This document shows positions 8,431-17,877 of a stretch of DNA of 64,000 nt, one piece after another. A model generated the notes under the pieces. It was not told the origin of the DNA and did no database searches. It saw only the letters and a program-made list of their open reading frames with translations. Source of the stretch: Flemingiibacterium sp045636145 (GTDB taxonomy: Bacteria; Bacillota; Clostridia; Oscillospirales; CAG-272); assembly GCA_045636145.1 (NCBI GenBank), contig JAZTWV010000045.1, forward strand, positions 1-64,000, in the 5' to 3' direction. The translations under genes and the position numbers were made by a program. Every line of letters begins with the position of its first letter. Positions within the stretch are counted from its first letter, which is position 1.

Positions 8431-9777
8431 ATGGCTGACAATATTACCGCTCGTAAGCTCCCCTTTTCTCTTGAAGCGGAGCAGTCGGTGCTCGGTTCGA
8501 TTCTAATTGACCCGGAATGCTTTAATGCTATTGCGGGCATACTGAAAAGTGAGGATTTTTACCTTGACGAGCACTCGCAGATATATCTTGCAATGCAGGA
8601 TATGTATATTAAAAACCGCGATATTGATATAGTTACGCTCATAGATACCTTGGTGCACCGCGGCGTGTATGACGAAAATAACAGCAAGTCCTACATAAAG
8701 CTGATTGCGGATGTTGTTCCGTCAGCGGCTAATGTGGAGGACTATGCACGCATTGTTAAGGATAAGAGCCTGCTTCACAGTCTTATTACCGCTTCTGAGG
8801 AAATTTCGGAATCGGCGTACAGTGCTGAGGACGAGGTATCGCATATACTGGGCAATGCTGAACAGAAGATATTTGCAATTGCCGAGGGCAATGAGCAGAA
8901 AGGCTTCACACATATCCGTGAGGTGCTTGTTCAGACCTACGAGCATCTTCATCAGCTTCAGACAAACCGTGCAGATACTATTGGTACTCCCACAGGCTTC
9001 GGCGACCTTGATAAGGTGCTGGTGGGCATGGGAAAGAGCGATATGATAATTGTCGGTGCACGTCCCGGTGTGGGTAAGACCTCGTTTGTTTTAAATATTG
9101 CTTCCAATGTGGCGCGCGAGTCAAAAAAAGCTGTGTGCATCTTCTCTCTTGAAATGTCGGCACAGCAGCTTGTGTCCCGTCTGCTTTCAAGCGAGGCACT
9201 TGTGGACAGCCACAATATCCGTTCAGGTGAGCTTACCGATGAGGATTGGACAAAGCTTGCCCATGCATCTGCCACGCTGTCGGAATGCGATATCTTAATT
9301 GACGATACCACCGGAATTACAGCAACAGGCATGAAAGCAAAGCTTCGCCGTGTGAAGAATCTGGGCCTTGTGGTTATTGACTATCTGCAGCTTATGCAAA
9401 GTGACCGCAGGATCGATAACCGTGTTCAGGAAGTAAGTGATATATCGAGAAATCTTAAGCTTCTTGCAAAGGAGCTTATGGTTCCCGTGATATGCTGCGC
9501 ACAGCTGTCCCGTAATCCGGAATCCCGTAAGGGAAACGATAAAATGCCTATGCTTTCTGACCTTCGCGATTCGGGTGCAATTGAGCAGGATGCGGATATA
9601 ATCATGTTCCTGTCCCGTGACTATTATCAGACCGACCCCGAGAAGCAGAATGTTGCCGATGTTGTGGTGGCAAAGAACCGTCACGGCTCAACCGGTACTA
9701 TTCCTATGGGATGGTTCGGTCAGTACACCAAGTTTACTTCTCTCGCTCCGGACGGTACTGCCGAAGCACCTATGTGA
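8431..9777 (+). CDS. dnaB: Replicative DNA helicase DnaB (Bacillus DnaC type)
   Basis: 448 residues; a hexameric 5'-3' helicase that unwinds DNA at the replication fork. The N-terminal helical domain (about 10-110) begins with the conserved PFSLEAEQSVLGSIL. The RecA-like domain has Walker A GARPGVGKTSF (about 211-221), the SLEMS motif, Walker B VVIDYLQLM and a C-terminal VAKNRHG block. The ATG comes two bases after the rplI stop with only a weak ribosome site, which suggests coupled translation. No intein or truncation is seen. Confidence 0.96.
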   Translation: MADNITARKLPFSLEAEQSVLGSILIDPECFNAIAGILKSEDFYLDEHSQIYLAMQDMYIKNRDIDIVTLIDTLVHRGVYDENNSKSYIKLIADVVPSAANVEDYARIVKDKSLLHSLITASEEISESAYSAEDEVSHILGNAEQKIFAIAEGNEQKGFTHIREVLVQTYEHLHQLQTNRADTIGTPTGFGDLDKVLVGMGKSDMIIVGARPGVGKTSFVLNIASNVARESKKAVCIFSLEMSAQQLVSRLLSSEALVDSHNIRSGELTDEDWTKLAHASATLSECDILIDDTTGITATGMKAKLRRVKNLGLVVIDYLQLMQSDRRIDNRVQEVSDISRNLKLLAKELMVPVICCAQLSRNPESRKGNDKMPMLSDLRDSGAIEQDADIIMFLSRDYYQTDPEKQNVADVVVAKNRHGSTGTIPMGWFGQYTKFTSLAPDGTAEAPM

Positions 9778-9787
9778 TGAATTTCAG

Positions 9788-11203
9788 ATGAAGCAGAAAT
9801 TTGATTTATATGCCGAGGCTCTGAAAACCATAGATGAGTGTTCTATGCTTGATTCGGAGAGCGGTGTTCTTGTAGGGTATTCCGGCGGAGCTGATTCGTC
9901 GGCACTTCTCCATATTTTGGGGCGTGTGTGCCGTGAGCGCGGACTTGATATTCATGCAGTTCATGTTCATCACGGTATACGCGGTGCTGAAGCAGACCGC
10001 GATGCGGAATTTTGCAGAGAACAGTGCCAAAAGCTTGGTGTACCGTTTACTGTTCGCTATGCCGACATACCGCGCCTTGCAAAGGATAGCGGTAAAGGTA
10101 TTGAGGAGACGGCGCGTGAATACAGATATGCGGCGTTTGCCGAGATAATTTCCCAGAGCGAGAGTCTTACCTGCATTGCAACGGCACACAATGCCGATGA
10201 TAATGCGGAGACGGTGATTTTTAATCTTGCCCGCGGAAGCGGACTCGGCGGACTTCGCGGTATTCCGCCTGTTCGTACAGATTCAGGTATCAGGGTAATA
10301 AGACCGCTTATCGGTGCCGCGAAAAGCGATATTTTGGGATATTGCGAGGAAAACGGCATAGAATATATATTTGACAGCACTAATGATGACACCGCTTATA
10401 CGCGCAACTATATACGGCATGAGATAATTCCATCACTGCGGAGGATGAATCCCTCGGTGATTGATACTGTTTTTCGTATGTCATGCAGTCTCAGATGTGA
10501 CAGCAACTATATTGAGACCCAAGCGAAGTTGTTTGCCGATTCGTATGTGAAAAAAGGCAAAATAAAGGCAGAACTTATTGCAGATGCCCATGAAGCAATT
10601 GCTTCAAGAGTCATTTTGGCAATGTATTCTGCCGCCGGCGGACGCTCACTTGAGCGCGTACACATTAAAGACGTGCTGAAGCTTGCCAAAAACGGCAAAA
10701 ACGGTTCTTCGGTTTCCCTCACAGGCGGAGTACGGGCTAAAATCGAGAATGGAGACCTGTTTTTTACAAATGCACCTGATACAGAGGCCTTCGAGTTTCA
10801 AATGGAGCTTAAACCGGGCATAAACCGCTTTGAATCACCGGATTTTGCGATTTATGTCGCAAACGGGGATATATCCCGCCAGGATTTACAAAAAGATAAC
10901 GAAACCCTGCAAAATATTTACAAATTATCAATACTCATGCAGGTAAATTCTGATAAAATAAATCGTGTGCTTGTTGCGCGCTCCCGTCGCGACGGTGATT
11001 CCTACGTTTTTGGCGGAATGACAAGGAAGCTGAAGAAGCTTTACAATGACAGGGGGATCAGCATAGAGCGCCGAATCAAAACTCCCGTAATTTGTGACGG
11101 TGATGGAATTGTTTGGGTTCCCGGATTCCCTGTTGCTGACCGGATAAAGGACGGCGGCGGAATCACACTTATATATTATTACAACGGAGAAGAAAATGAA
11201 TAA
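9788..11203 (+). CDS. tilS: tRNA(Ile)-lysidine synthetase TilS
   Basis: 471 residues. It converts C34 of the CAU-anticodon isoleucine tRNA to lysidine with ATP, so that the tRNA reads AUA codons. The PP-loop motif SGGADSS lies near residue 33, and the conserved HHGIRGAEADRDA and AHNADDNAET blocks follow. A substrate-binding C-terminal domain (about 390-470) closes the protein. The open frame extends upstream into dnaB, but the homologous part begins at ATG 9788, which has no strong ribosome site. The stop overlaps hpt by eight bases; tilS-hpt-ftsH is a classic Firmicutes order. Confidence 0.93.
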   Translation: MKQKFDLYAEALKTIDECSMLDSESGVLVGYSGGADSSALLHILGRVCRERGLDIHAVHVHHGIRGAEADRDAEFCREQCQKLGVPFTVRYADIPRLAKDSGKGIEETAREYRYAAFAEIISQSESLTCIATAHNADDNAETVIFNLARGSGLGGLRGIPPVRTDSGIRVIRPLIGAAKSDILGYCEENGIEYIFDSTNDDTAYTRNYIRHEIIPSLRRMNPSVIDTVFRMSCSLRCDSNYIETQAKLFADSYVKKGKIKAELIADAHEAIASRVILAMYSAAGGRSLERVHIKDVLKLAKNGKNGSSVSLTGGVRAKIENGDLFFTNAPDTEAFEFQMELKPGINRFESPDFAIYVANGDISRQDLQKDNETLQNIYKLSILMQVNSDKINRVLVARSRRDGDSYVFGGMTRKLKKLYNDRGISIERRIKTPVICDGDGIVWVPGFPVADRIKDGGGITLIYYYNGEENE

Positions 11204-11738
11204 CGACATAAAAAGCATACTTGTCAGCGAGGAAGAATGCCAGAATATTGTTTCTCGCATAGCACAAAAGATAAGTCAGGACTACAACGGAAAAAGACTG
11301 CTTCTCGTTTGTATTCTCAAAGGCTCTGTGGTATTTATGGGCGATCTTATGAAAAAGATCGGCATTCCCGTTGAGATAGACTTCATGAAGGTTTCTTCTT
11401 ACGGCCGTTCCACAAAGTCTGGCGGATCTATAAATATTATTCTTGATCTCTACCGCTCAGATCTTCCGGAAACGGATATTCTGATCGTTGAGGATATTAT
11501 TGACAGCGGCAGGACGCTGTCGTACCTTGTAGATTATCTTAAACTAAAGGGTGCTCGCAGTGTAAAGACTGTTACCATGCTTGACAAACCGTCACGCCGC
11601 GAGGTGGATTTTACTCCCGATTACTGCGGCATGGAAATTCCGGACGAATTTGTTGTGGGATACGGGCTTGACTTTGCGGAGAAATACAGGGCTTTGCCTT
11701 ACATAGGCATTCTGAAGCCCGAAGTTTATGAAAAGTAA
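11196..11738 (+). CDS. hpt: Hypoxanthine phosphoribosyltransferase
   Basis: 180 residues; a purine salvage enzyme making IMP (and usually GMP) from free base and PRPP. The PRPP-binding signature VEDIIDSGRTL lies near residues 99-109, with the upstream flexible-loop SSYGRST and the C-terminal VGYGLDFAEKYR. Length and motifs are typical. It starts within the end of tilS, with a GGAGAAGAAA ribosome site inside the tilS coding sequence, and precedes ftsH. Confidence 0.95.
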   Translation: MNNDIKSILVSEEECQNIVSRIAQKISQDYNGKRLLLVCILKGSVVFMGDLMKKIGIPVEIDFMKVSSYGRSTKSGGSINIILDLYRSDLPETDILIVEDIIDSGRTLSYLVDYLKLKGARSVKTVTMLDKPSRREVDFTPDYCGMEIPDEFVVGYGLDFAEKYRALPYIGILKPEVYEK

Positions 11739-11830
11739 TACCGGGGCTATAGTAGTAAGATAATATCTGAATCTAAAAAGTCTTTAAACAGTAAGGACTT
11801 GGCAATTATTATATTAAGATGGGGTAAGTA

Positions 11831-13822
11831 ATGAAATCAAACTACAAAATTTTGATCTTCTATGTCGTTCTGATTGGTGTGATTCTTGTTTCCACCGCTA
11901 TGCTATTTGGAAATCAGCCCGGCGAAGAAGTGATCTACAGTGACATTTACGAAGAATTTTATATTGAAAATGTCAAATCCTTTGAGATTGACAGCGACAA
12001 TAAGCTTACGCTGAACACCCACGACGGCGAGGTAAAGACATTTACTCTGCGCGATCTCGGTATGTTCTGGGATCAGTTCGGGGAGATGATCGACGAACAG
12101 CTCATTGACGGTAAGCTTGAATCCTATAATATTGCAGAGCCGCAGACTCTTCCTTGGTGGGTAGGTCTCATGCCTTATGCTATCGTCATCGTTCTGTTTA
12201 TTGTATTTTGGTTCATTCTTATGAATCAGGCAGGCGGCAGAGGCGGGAAGGTTGCCAATTTCGGCAAGGCACGTGCAAGACTTGGGGCTGATGAAAAGAA
12301 AAAGGTTTTCTTCAAGGATGTTGCCGGTGCGGATGAAGAAAAAGCTGAACTTCAGGAGGTTGTGGAATTTCTCCGCGATCCTGCAAAGTTCACAAAGCTT
12401 GGTGCTCACATACCCCACGGTGTACTGCTTGTAGGCCCTCCCGGTACAGGTAAGACCCTGCTTGCAAAAGCTGTGGCAGGTGAGGCAGGCGTTCCGTTCT
12501 ATTCTATTTCCGGTTCGGACTTTGTTGAAATGTATGTCGGTGTTGGTGCATCCCGTGTACGCGACCTTTTTGATACTGCAAAGAAGAATCCGGCAAGTAT
12601 TGTATTCATTGACGAAATAGATGCAGTGGGACGTCATCGCGGAGCAGGACTCGGCGGCGGACATGATGAGCGCGAGCAAACGCTCAATCAGCTACTTGTT
12701 GAAATGGACGGCTTCGGCGCAAACGAGGGCGTTATTGTAATGGCGGCGACTAACCGTCCCGATATTCTTGACCCTGCGCTTCTCCGCCCGGGACGTTTTG
12801 ACAGACAAATTACTGTAAATTACCCCGATGTTAAGGGTCGCGAAGAGATACTGAAGGTTCACGCAGGAAACAAACCTTTCGAGAATAATGTTGATCTCGG
12901 AACGCTTGCAAAAACAACCGTAGGATTTACCGGTGCTGACCTTGAAAATCTTCTTAATGAAGCGGCACTTCTTGCGGCAAGAAAGGATAAGAGCCTTATT
13001 GGAAATGATGAGATCGAGGAAGCAACCATAAAGGTTATTGTCGGTCCCAATAAGAAGTCTAAGGTGGTACACGAGGAAGATAAGCGTATTACCGCTTATC
13101 ATGAAGCAGGTCATGCTATTGTCATGAAGAAGCTCCAGCCAAACACATCGGTACACCAGATATCCATAATTCCGGCAGGACGTGCGGCAGGATACACGCT
13201 TCCGCTTCCTATTGAGGACAGATCCCATATGTCAAAGAGCGATATGGAGCACGAGATCGTATCACTGCTTGGCGGACGTGTGGCAGAGAAGCTTATAATC
13301 GGTGACATCTGCACGGGCGCTTCAAACGATATTCAGCGAGCTACCAACATCGCACGCAGCATGGTTACACGCTACGGCATGAGCGATCTTCTCGGACCTA
13401 TCGTGTACGGATCGGAGCATGAGGGTGACGAGGTGTTCCTCGGACGTGATTTCAACACCTCAAAGAACTATTCCGATGATACTGCATCGCTTATTGACAG
13501 CGAGATCAAGCGTCTTGTCAATACCGCGTATGATACTGCTATGGAGATTCTTTCCGAGAATGTTGACAAGCTTCATTTCGTGGCAGAGTTTCTCATGAAG
13601 AATGAGGTAATGGATGCCGATCAGTTTAATGCGGCTATGGAAGGAACTCCTACTATCGAGGAGCTTGAAGAAATGGCTGCCGAGAAGAAGCGCAGAAGTG
13701 CATCTGAAAACGAGGCTCGCGCAAAGGAAAATGAAGAAGAGCGTGCGCGCAAAGAAGCTGAGGAAGCTGCAAATCAAAACAACGACAAAAAAGATGAGTT
13801 TCCTCCGAGGATGAAAGAATAG
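11831..13822 (+). CDS. ftsH: ATP-dependent zinc metalloprotease FtsH
   Basis: 663 residues; a membrane-bound AAA+ protease that degrades misfolded membrane proteins and regulators. Two transmembrane helices (about 8-28 and 107-131) flank an extracellular domain. The AAA domain has Walker A GPPGTGKT, Walker B IVFIDEIDAVG and the second region of homology ATNRPDILDPALLRPGRFD. The zinc site HEAGH follows. A charged Glu/Lys/Arg-rich coiled tail ends the protein and is longer than in E. coli. It follows hpt after 92 bp. Confidence 0.97.
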   Translation: MKSNYKILIFYVVLIGVILVSTAMLFGNQPGEEVIYSDIYEEFYIENVKSFEIDSDNKLTLNTHDGEVKTFTLRDLGMFWDQFGEMIDEQLIDGKLESYNIAEPQTLPWWVGLMPYAIVIVLFIVFWFILMNQAGGRGGKVANFGKARARLGADEKKKVFFKDVAGADEEKAELQEVVEFLRDPAKFTKLGAHIPHGVLLVGPPGTGKTLLAKAVAGEAGVPFYSISGSDFVEMYVGVGASRVRDLFDTAKKNPASIVFIDEIDAVGRHRGAGLGGGHDEREQTLNQLLVEMDGFGANEGVIVMAATNRPDILDPALLRPGRFDRQITVNYPDVKGREEILKVHAGNKPFENNVDLGTLAKTTVGFTGADLENLLNEAALLAARKDKSLIGNDEIEEATIKVIVGPNKKSKVVHEEDKRITAYHEAGHAIVMKKLQPNTSVHQISIIPAGRAAGYTLPLPIEDRSHMSKSDMEHEIVSLLGGRVAEKLIIGDICTGASNDIQRATNIARSMVTRYGMSDLLGPIVYGSEHEGDEVFLGRDFNTSKNYSDDTASLIDSEIKRLVNTAYDTAMEILSENVDKLHFVAEFLMKNEVMDADQFNAAMEGTPTIEELEEMAAEKKRRSASENEARAKENEEERARKEAEEAANQNNDKKDEFPPRMKE

Positions 13823-13831
13823 AAATATTTT

Positions 13832-13857
13832 ATCGGCGGGGTATTAACCTCGCCGAT
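13832..13857 (+). terminator. Hairpin between ftsH and the epimerase gene
   Basis: ATCGGCG (13832-13838) pairs with CGCCGAT (13851-13857), with an inner GGT/ACC pair. The T tract downstream is interrupted (gtctattgttttt), so this is a weak terminator or attenuator just before the next ribosome site. Confidence 0.45.
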
Positions 13858-13887
13858 GTCTATTGTTTTTAGAAAGGAAGAACAACT

Positions 13888-14775
13888 ATGGATACGCAAA
13901 TTAAGACCGCCCGTGCCAGCGCAGTGTGCTCTACTCTTGGCGGCGAGCTTATTTCCTATAAGCTTAATGGCAAGGAATATGTATGGGAGGGTATTCCCGA
14001 ATATTGGGCAGGACATTCTCCGGTGCTTTTTCCCACTGTTGGCGCCAACATTGATGAAAGTGTAAAATTCGGAGGAGTGGCATACCCCCTGAAGAAGCAC
14101 GGTTTTGCCCGCAAGATGGAATTTACTCTTCTCGAGGCAGAAAATGACAGGCTGGTATACCTCCTTACCGATTCTGCTGAAACTAAAAAGGTATATCCCT
14201 ACAAGTTCCGTTTGCTCATCACCCATAAGATCACCGACGAAGGATTTACTACAGAGTTTAAGGTGGTTAATACCGACGATAAGCCTATCGTATTCTGCAT
14301 AGGCGGTCATCCCGGATTCCGCTGTCCTATTAACGATGGCGAGAAATTCTCGGACTATAAGCTTGTATTTGAGAAGATTGAGGACGAGGAAGTTATATAT
14401 ACAACCAATTACGGCGGAGGATACATTGACAAGTCCCTTCCTGCTGTTGACAAGCTTAAGAACACCAATGAGTGGGAGCTGACGCACGAGGATTACGACG
14501 TGGACGTGCTTCTTACAAAGAAGCTTAAGAGCCGCAAGGTAAAGCTGGTACATAAAGTAACCGGTAAGGGCTTAGAGCTTGACTTTGACGGCTTTAACGC
14601 TCTCGGTGTTTGGACTCCTCCTAAAAAGAAGGCACCTTTTGTATGCATTGAGCCTTGGAACGGTCTGCCGGCCCACCTTGATGAAACAAGCAATTTTGAG
14701 GATAAGCCTTATGCTATCACTCTCCCTGTTGGCGCGGAGTATTCCGTAGGCTACAAGGTTAAGATTATCGACTGA
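13888..14775 (+). CDS. Aldose 1-epimerase family protein (LacX/GalM-like)
   Basis: 295 residues. The fold is the beta-sandwich of the galactose-mutarotase superfamily, recognised from the N-terminal 'STLGGELISYKLNGKEYVW' region, a central GGHPGFRCP with the likely catalytic His, and a C-terminal VCIEPWNGLP carrying the usual acidic residue. These enzymes interconvert alpha and beta anomers of sugars or sugar phosphates; the exact sugar is unknown. AGAAAGGAAG precedes the ATG. It follows ftsH but is functionally unrelated to it. Its fellow sugar-metabolism gene in the window is manA. Confidence 0.8.
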   Translation: MDTQIKTARASAVCSTLGGELISYKLNGKEYVWEGIPEYWAGHSPVLFPTVGANIDESVKFGGVAYPLKKHGFARKMEFTLLEAENDRLVYLLTDSAETKKVYPYKFRLLITHKITDEGFTTEFKVVNTDDKPIVFCIGGHPGFRCPINDGEKFSDYKLVFEKIEDEEVIYTTNYGGGYIDKSLPAVDKLKNTNEWELTHEDYDVDVLLTKKLKSRKVKLVHKVTGKGLELDFDGFNALGVWTPPKKKAPFVCIEPWNGLPAHLDETSNFEDKPYAITLPVGAEYSVGYKVKIID

Positions 14776-14794
14776 GCAAAATAGAGAAGTACGA

Positions 14795-14814
14795 CGCCGA
14801 ATACAGCTTCGGCG
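14795..14814. terminator. Hairpin between convergent epimerase and HAD genes
   Basis: CGCCGAA (14795-14801) pairs with TTCGGCG (14808-14814) around a 6-nt loop. There is no clear T tract in either direction, so its role as a terminator is uncertain. Confidence 0.35.
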
Positions 14815-14829
14815 GCGTGTTCCGTATTT

Positions 14830-15480
14830 CTATTCAAGAATCTGTTTTTCAAGCGCAGGGGCAGTCGACACTGTGTTTTTTGCACCGTGACCCCGGAGAA
14901 ATTCGGCATCTCTGAATCCCCAATCTACGCTGATACAGTCAAGTCCTGCGTTTTTTGCTGTTTCTATATCAACATCGGAGTCGCCTATGTATACGGCATC
15001 TTTCGGAGAAACGGAAAGCTTCTCTAATATGTACATAACGCCGTTTGGTGCAGGCTTTCTCGGCACACCTGCTTTTTCGCCGCAGGCGATATGGAATAAT
15101 CCGGGGAAATACCGCTCGCACAGTGCCTTTGCAGGGGCATCAGGCTTGTTTGAGAGAACTGCCGTCATGCATCCTGCGGCGCGCAGATTGGTCAGCATAT
15201 CTATGATTCCGGGATACGGGCGTGTTTTTATATCGGAGTGCGTAGCGTAATATTCCTGGTAGTCACCAAGCACTTTGTCTGCGGTATCCGATGGGCTTCC
15301 CGCAAGAACGGCGCGTTCTATAAGCAGTCTTGCGCCGTTCCCAACAAAATTTCGTATTTCTTCAACAGTTCTCATCGGCATAGTATTTTTTATAAGTGCA
15401 TGATTTACCGAATCTGTTAGGTCTTCAAGTGTATCAAGAATAGTGCCGTCAAGGTCGAATATGGCAAGCTTGTATGACAT
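14830..15480 (-). CDS. HAD-superfamily hydrolase, phosphoglycolate-phosphatase-like
   Basis: 216 residues. Motif I is FDLDGTILDT (nucleophile and acid Asp near residues 9 and 11), motif II LSNKPD, motif III Lys within PRKPAPNG, and motif IV YIGDSDVDIETAKNAG. The helical cap after motif I makes it a subclass-I HAD of the Gph/PpaX type. It dephosphorylates small phosphoesters such as phosphoglycolate, but this cannot be narrowed further. An earlier ATG exists at 15513, but GGGGAG lies ten bases before ATG 15480 and the homology starts there. Single gene, convergent with the epimerase gene. Confidence 0.85.
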   Translation of the reverse strand: MSYKLAIFDLDGTILDTLEDLTDSVNHALIKNTMPMRTVEEIRNFVGNGARLLIERAVLAGSPSDTADKVLGDYQEYYATHSDIKTRPYPGIIDMLTNLRAAGCMTAVLSNKPDAPAKALCERYFPGLFHIACGEKAGVPRKPAPNGVMYILEKLSVSPKDAVYIGDSDVDIETAKNAGLDCISVDWGFRDAEFLRGHGAKNTVSTAPALEKQILE

Positions 15481-15562
15481 TTTTCTAACTCCCCGTAAAT
15501 TTACTGATATCAATTATACCATTTTATTCTTATTTTGTAAATAGTAAAGGGGAAATATTGTA

Positions 15563-15591
15563 TTGACTTTTCCCTCGTTATATGCTACAAT
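15563..15591 (+). promoter_or_regulatory. Strong sigma-A promoter of the small membrane protein gene
   Basis: TTGACT (15563-15568), a 17-bp spacer and TACAAT (15586-15591), 37 bp before the start codon. Confidence 0.8.
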
Positions 15592-15628
15592 GTACGAAGT
15601 CAATTTTTGTGGTCTGGAGAAGGATTAT

Positions 15629-16216
15629 ATGCCAAAGAAAAAGCTTGAAAAATATGTTCGCACTGCGGACATGGGCGATAAGGCGGCTAGCACCTTTGTA
15701 AACTACGGTGTAAAAAAGAAGCCGGAGGGGAAGTACAAACTTTCGCGTATACTTATGATTATAGGATATGTGGTGTTTGCTCTGGCATACTTCTTGCTTT
15801 TTACTACAATGAATATTCTGCCGATCATTGCGCTTCTTCCTGTACTTACATGGATACTTATATTCTTTACATGGAGATTTGTTGAAGTTGAGTATGAATA
15901 CTACATACTTGACGGCGAATTTAAACTCATAGAGGTGTACGGCGCAAAAAGTATGCGTGAGCTTTGCCGTGTGCGTATAAGTGCCATGGATGTTATTGCT
16001 CCGTACAGGGGTGAAAACAAGCCAAAGGCAGATGCATTTGATGAAAAGGACCGTATATGCGGTGTTTCTTCAATGGATAATCCCGACATCTATTATGCCG
16101 TATTTAAAGATGAGAGCGGAGCTTCTCGCGCAGTATTCTTTGAAGCCACTGAAAAGACACTGAAGGTAATAAAATATTACAAGTCGGACGTTGAAATCGT
16201 TAAGACCACCCATTAA
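15629..16216 (+). CDS. Two-TM membrane protein, DUF6106-like
   Basis: 195 residues. The N-terminus is basic (MPKKKLEKYVR). Two hydrophobic helices (about 48-68 and 72-93) follow, then a soluble domain with a PH-like beta pattern beginning VEVEYEYYILDGEFKLIEVYG. This resembles the clostridial DUF6106 family, but I am recalling the family from its pattern and cannot test it. The frame is open from 15563, but the promoter overlaps that stretch, and GGAGAAGG lies six bases before ATG 15629. Monocistronic; function unknown. Confidence 0.65.
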   Translation: MPKKKLEKYVRTADMGDKAASTFVNYGVKKKPEGKYKLSRILMIIGYVVFALAYFLLFTTMNILPIIALLPVLTWILIFFTWRFVEVEYEYYILDGEFKLIEVYGAKSMRELCRVRISAMDVIAPYRGENKPKADAFDEKDRICGVSSMDNPDIYYAVFKDESGASRAVFFEATEKTLKVIKYYKSDVEIVKTTH

Positions 16217-16223
16217 AAATGAA

Positions 16224-16251
16224 AGTCGCCTGCACAAACGTGCAGGCGGCT
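16224..16251. terminator. Bidirectional terminator hairpin
   Basis: A 12-bp stem (16224-16235 with 16240-16251, one G-U pair) closes an AAAC loop between two convergent genes. On the minus strand it is followed by a T-rich tract; on the plus strand by only three T. Confidence 0.6.
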
Positions 16252-16295
16252 TTGCGTATTGATTGCTGAAATATAGCACAAAACTATATATTCTA

Positions 16296-17801
16296 TTAGT
16301 TGTACACCTTGATTTTTGCGGCAACCGCGCGATTGACGGCATTTTTTAGATTATTGTACAGCGAATCAATGTTGTAGCGTGTTGTTACCGCTTTGTATAT
16401 CGCTCCGTATGTTGCAGATTCAAGATTTGAAATGCCGGAAGCGTACATATGGGCGAAATCTGTCCACGCTGTATCGCATATAAGCTCAAGCATATGGATA
16501 GAACCGTCATCGCGCAGAACATAGTCGATGTGCCTGTTTATATAGGACTCTGTAACATACTCGTAGGAAGCCAGATTCAGTGCTTCGAGAATCAGTCCCG
16601 AGGTTTCATATTTCGGCGTGTTTTTAAGCACGCAGAACACAGGGGAGTCGTCCATCATGGGAGAGATGTACTCCTTTTGTGCTTCGTCAAACTTCGGAAG
16701 CGGAAGTATTCCCCAATCAGCATCGCTGTCTGATATCAGTTCCGCCGCATACAGTCCGTCTGTCATGAACATCAGCGCATCTCCGGTAAAAATATCGCGG
16801 AGTGCGGTTCCCTTGGTTTTAACAAATGAACTGTCCGAATATAAGAGAGAACGCAGTTTGTTAACAACAGCCTTTGCATTGGATGCGGTGGGTGTTGCGA
16901 GATAAGTCACGGTGGGAACAACACCTTCGGTATTGCTGATGTAGGAAATACCCTGCGAGGATGCGGCGACATCAATATAGTCGTAAAGCTCAAAGGTTGA
17001 ACCGTGACCGTGGAGGCTGCCAACCGACTCTACTGTTTTGGCAAATTCAGCAAACTTATCCCAAGTCCATTTTCCCTCATTTACAAGAGCGTAGAGGTCC
17101 TCTCCCACAAACTGTTTTACCATTCCGCGGTTGAAGTATACACAGCTCAGATAATCGGGATTGAAGCTTGCGGCTCCCGATACAGCGTATATTCCGTTTC
17201 CTGCTATGGATGCAGAGGTTACGCTTGAATTGTAGTACGGAGCATCAAGGTTTACATAAGGAAGACTGCGGAGATTGGCAAGCATTCCTGCGGCGAAATA
17301 TTGTCCCAGCATTGACTGGGGTATTGCCAATAGATCGGCATAATACATATCAGCATTGTACGCTTCGCGTGCCGCTTCGAACAGTGCTTCGGGAGAGGTG
17401 CCTATCTCTATAACAGATGTGTTGTATTTTTCCTCAACCGCCCGTTTGCTGTCCTGCCGAGACACCGCGTCGGGAGTATCTGTGCTGTCCGGGAAGAGAG
17501 GGGATGTGTCGGCAGCGGCGATGATTACCGAGACTTCGCTCATATCACGCTGAGGTAATGCAGACAGGCGTTCTCTGATGACAGCTTCAGGATCGGGAAC
17601 TTCCGTGCTTTGCACGGATGATGTATCATTGTGGGTATCACTTACAGGCAGTGCCTCAGTTGTCTCTCCGGTTTCGCTAAGTGTGTCGGATGTGATGTCA
17701 GCATTACCGTTAAAGACGATCAGTCCACAGGATGATACCGATGAAAGCATTACAGAGATCAGTGTGACAGCACCTATGGTGCGCAAAAACTTTTTGTTCA
17801 T
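16296..17801 (-). CDS. Orphan extracellular solute-binding lipoprotein
   Basis: 501 residues. The N-terminus is a lipoprotein signal (MNKKFLRT..., hydrophobic core, VSSC lipobox with Cys25). An acidic Ser/Thr linker follows, and then a family-1-like solute-binding fold with motifs such as GKWTWDKFAEFAKTV and DALMFMTDGLYAAELI. These parts are characteristic of sugar/peptide ABC receptors. No permease or ATPase lies beside it, so it may act with a distant transporter or as a sensor. It is read in the same direction as trmB, 76 bp downstream, with no obvious functional link. The ligand is unknown. Confidence 0.75.
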   Translation of the reverse strand: MNKKFLRTIGAVTLISVMLSSVSSCGLIVFNGNADITSDTLSETGETTEALPVSDTHNDTSSVQSTEVPDPEAVIRERLSALPQRDMSEVSVIIAAADTSPLFPDSTDTPDAVSRQDSKRAVEEKYNTSVIEIGTSPEALFEAAREAYNADMYYADLLAIPQSMLGQYFAAGMLANLRSLPYVNLDAPYYNSSVTSASIAGNGIYAVSGAASFNPDYLSCVYFNRGMVKQFVGEDLYALVNEGKWTWDKFAEFAKTVESVGSLHGHGSTFELYDYIDVAASSQGISYISNTEGVVPTVTYLATPTASNAKAVVNKLRSLLYSDSSFVKTKGTALRDIFTGDALMFMTDGLYAAELISDSDADWGILPLPKFDEAQKEYISPMMDDSPVFCVLKNTPKYETSGLILEALNLASYEYVTESYINRHIDYVLRDDGSIHMLELICDTAWTDFAHMYASGISNLESATYGAIYKAVTTRYNIDSLYNNLKNAVNRAVAAKIKVYN

Positions 17802-17877
17802 CGAATTTTCTCCGAATTATTATTTTTTGGAACAAAACATTGATTTAGAACGTCAAAATTCTTAAAGCGGATATGTA

